This document shows, piece after piece, positions 63,045 through 64,000 of a DNA stretch of 64,000 bases. Each line of letters opens with the position of its first letter. Within the stretch, counting starts at the first letter, position 1. This stretch comes from Albimonas pacifica (GTDB taxonomy: Bacteria; Pseudomonadota; Alphaproteobacteria; Rhodobacterales; Rhodobacteraceae). The stretch is from the NCBI RefSeq assembly GCF_900113695.1, contig NZ_FOQH01000004.1:1-64000 (forward strand), given 5' to 3'. The translations under genes were made by a program, and so were the position numbers. Below the pieces are notes generated by a model, which saw nothing but the letters and a program-made list of their open reading frames with translations, did no database searches and was not told the origin of the DNA.

Positions 63045-63333
63045 GGCGCAGCAGGCGCCGGCCGAACGGCGACGCCGGGCGGCGGGCGCGCGCCGCGTCG
63101 TCCCGGTAGGCCGCCGCCTCCCGGGCGCGCGCCTTCAGCTCGGCCCGGGCGCGGGCCTTGGCCTGCCGACGCGCCTCCTCCTGCTCGAGCGCCCGCGCCG
63201 CGTGGGCCAGCGCGTCCGCCTGCCGGCGGGCCATCGCCGCCCGCTCGCTGGCGGAGGGGATGGATTCGTAGGCGTCCCGAAAGGTCGCGACGCGGATCGT
63301 CTCGTTCAGGATCTGAAACATCTGCTGCTCCAT
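63028..63333 (-). CDS. Small coiled-coil hypothetical protein
   Basis: A 101-residue frame, convergent with purK and overlapping its last 17 bases. The N-terminal 30 residues (MFQILNETIRVATFRDAYES) look folded; the middle (30-80) is a long Ala/Arg/Glu-rich helix, likely coiled coil; the basic end is [18 protein letters not shown]. The start has no visible ribosome site. Codon use is compatible with coding but the long Arg/Ala helix could be accidental in such GC-rich DNA. No family is recognised. Confidence 0.45.
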   Translation of the reverse strand: MEQQMFQILNETIRVATFRDAYESIPSASERAAMARRQADALAHAARALEQEEARRQAKARARAELKARAREAAAYRDDAARARRPASPFGRRLLRLSFGA

Positions 63334-63373
63334 CGCGGGGGGGGCGTCGAGCGTCGGCGCCGGGTTTCGATAC

Positions 63374-63402
63374 GTGACAGATGCGGCTGCGGGCGTGAGA
63401 AT
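63374..63402 (+). promoter_or_regulatory. Possible promoter of the LysR gene
   Basis: GTGACA (63374-63379) and GAGAAT (63397-63402), 17 bases apart, 42 bases before the LysR ATG. The match is fair. Confidence 0.4.
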
Positions 63403-63443
63403 GCGACTCAGGAAAAAACGCGACCTGTAAGCTGGGGTTTCAG

Positions 63444-64000
63444 ATGAGCCGGCCCGCCCCGCTCCCCTCCCTGACCGCGCTGCGCGCCTTCGAGGCGGCG
63501 GCGAGGACGCTGAGCTTCTCCGAGGCGGGGCGGGAGATGAACGTCTCCCACGCCGCGGTGGCGCAGAGCGTGCGCAAGCTGGAGGCGGAGCTGGGCCGGC
63601 CGCTGCTGCGCCGCGCCGGCCGCGGGCTGGCGCTGACCGCCGACGGGGCGCTGCTGGCGCGCGGGGTGACGGAGGGCTTCGACCGCATCCGCGCCACGCT
63701 GGAGGCCTTCGAGGAGGAGGACGCCGCCCGCCCGGTGCGCGTCACCCTGACCCCGAATTTCGCGGTGGGCTTCCTGATCCCCCGCCTCGGCGGCTTCCGC
63801 CGGGCGCATCCGGAGGTGCAGCTCGACATCGACCCCTCGGCCCGGGTGGTGGACCTGGCGGAGGAACGCATGGACCTCGCCATCCGCTACGGCGCCGGCG
63901 GCTGGCCGGGGGTGGAGAGCCGGCTGCTGGTGCCCAGCCCGCGGATCATCACCGCCGCGCCCTCGCTGATCGCGGGGCGCGAGGTGCGCCGCTACGAGGA
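63444..64000 (+). CDS. LysR-family regulator, GcvA-like (5' part)
   Basis: The first 185 residues of a LysR-type regulator; the gene runs off the right edge. The helix-turn-helix is clear: LTALRAFEAAARTLSFSEAG and NVSHAAVAQSVRKLEAELGRPLL, followed by RRAGRGLALTADGALLARG. The start of the effector domain follows (VRVTLTPNFAVGFLIPRL, then DLAEERMDLAIRYGAGGWPG), which is the GcvA/AmpR-like pattern. The ATG at 63444 follows TTTCAG, without a clear ribosome site. Its target is not visible. Confidence 0.9.
   Translation, partial: MSRPAPLPSLTALRAFEAAARTLSFSEAGREMNVSHAAVAQSVRKLEAELGRPLLRRAGRGLALTADGALLARGVTEGFDRIRATLEAFEEEDAARPVRVTLTPNFAVGFLIPRLGGFRRAHPEVQLDIDPSARVVDLAEERMDLAIRYGAGGWPGVESRLLVPSPRIITAAPSLIAGREVRRYE

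Noticed and set aside
1-64000. CRISPR arrays, insertion sequences and rRNA
   Set aside because: No regular direct repeats with spacers, no transposase-like frame and no rRNA sequence were seen.

Overview
The window is very G+C-rich (often above 70%) and reads as chromosome of an alphaproteobacterium, most likely a high-GC member of the Rhodobacterales/Rhodobacteraceae group. Support comes from RpoH-type heat-shock sigma factor next to an RluD pseudouridine synthase and a small one-span membrane protein, an IF-3 gene with an apparent ATA start, a YdcH-like small protein beside purEK, and 5'-TTGAC/N17-type promoters. The genus is inferred, not read directly. No phage, transposase, CRISPR array or rRNA was seen; there is one tRNA (Glu, anticodon CUC).

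Layout. 1-8,000: the 3' end of an unrecognised gene, then pnp, rpsO, rpoH, a membrane protein that looks inserted between rpoH and rluD, rluD, and a divergent small membrane protein sharing its start-codon bases with rluD. 8,000-17,700: tRNA-Glu, 5-formyl-THF cyclo-ligase, a short Hsp70-like protein, a ligase-associated-type DEXH helicase without its usual partners, infC, an Lrp regulator, a quinone-reductase-like oxidoreductase and argG. 18,000-29,000: CaCA antiporter, 3-oxoadipate CoA-transferase pair, MFS permease, mobA, azlCD, adenine deaminase, a TerB-J protein, a GNAT, flavin reductase and apt. Ade and Apt together suggest adenine salvage.

29,400-42,300: a duplicated DUF1428 protein divergent from a MarR repressor with a clear operator-containing promoter, then a long minus-strand run: RND adaptor, RND pump, an ABC exporter whose ATPase domain has lost every catalytic motif, a cyclic-nucleotide-binding protein, an MBL-fold hydrolase, tsaC and a FAD-linked oxidase. 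The ABC / cNMP-sensor / MBL trio is the best candidate here for an undescribed protein system. 42,500-64,000: GST, ispH-methyltransferase-LysE-rnhA operon, dicarboxylate symporter, cupin-mtnA-GNAT-PaiB operon, HD hydrolase, manC, an unrecognised 522-residue protein, uvrC, an SDR, a second CaCA antiporter, a signal-peptide-peptidase-like S49 protease with a tiny downstream membrane protein, purEK and the start of a LysR regulator.

The strongest non-coding signal is a dispersed intergenic element (four copies) built around a roughly 160-bp nested palindrome. Its arms differ between copies but the differences are compensatory, so base pairing is kept. Other intergenic palindromes (GTAGGGCGCAT pairs, CCCGGG pairs, GC-rich modules) also recur.
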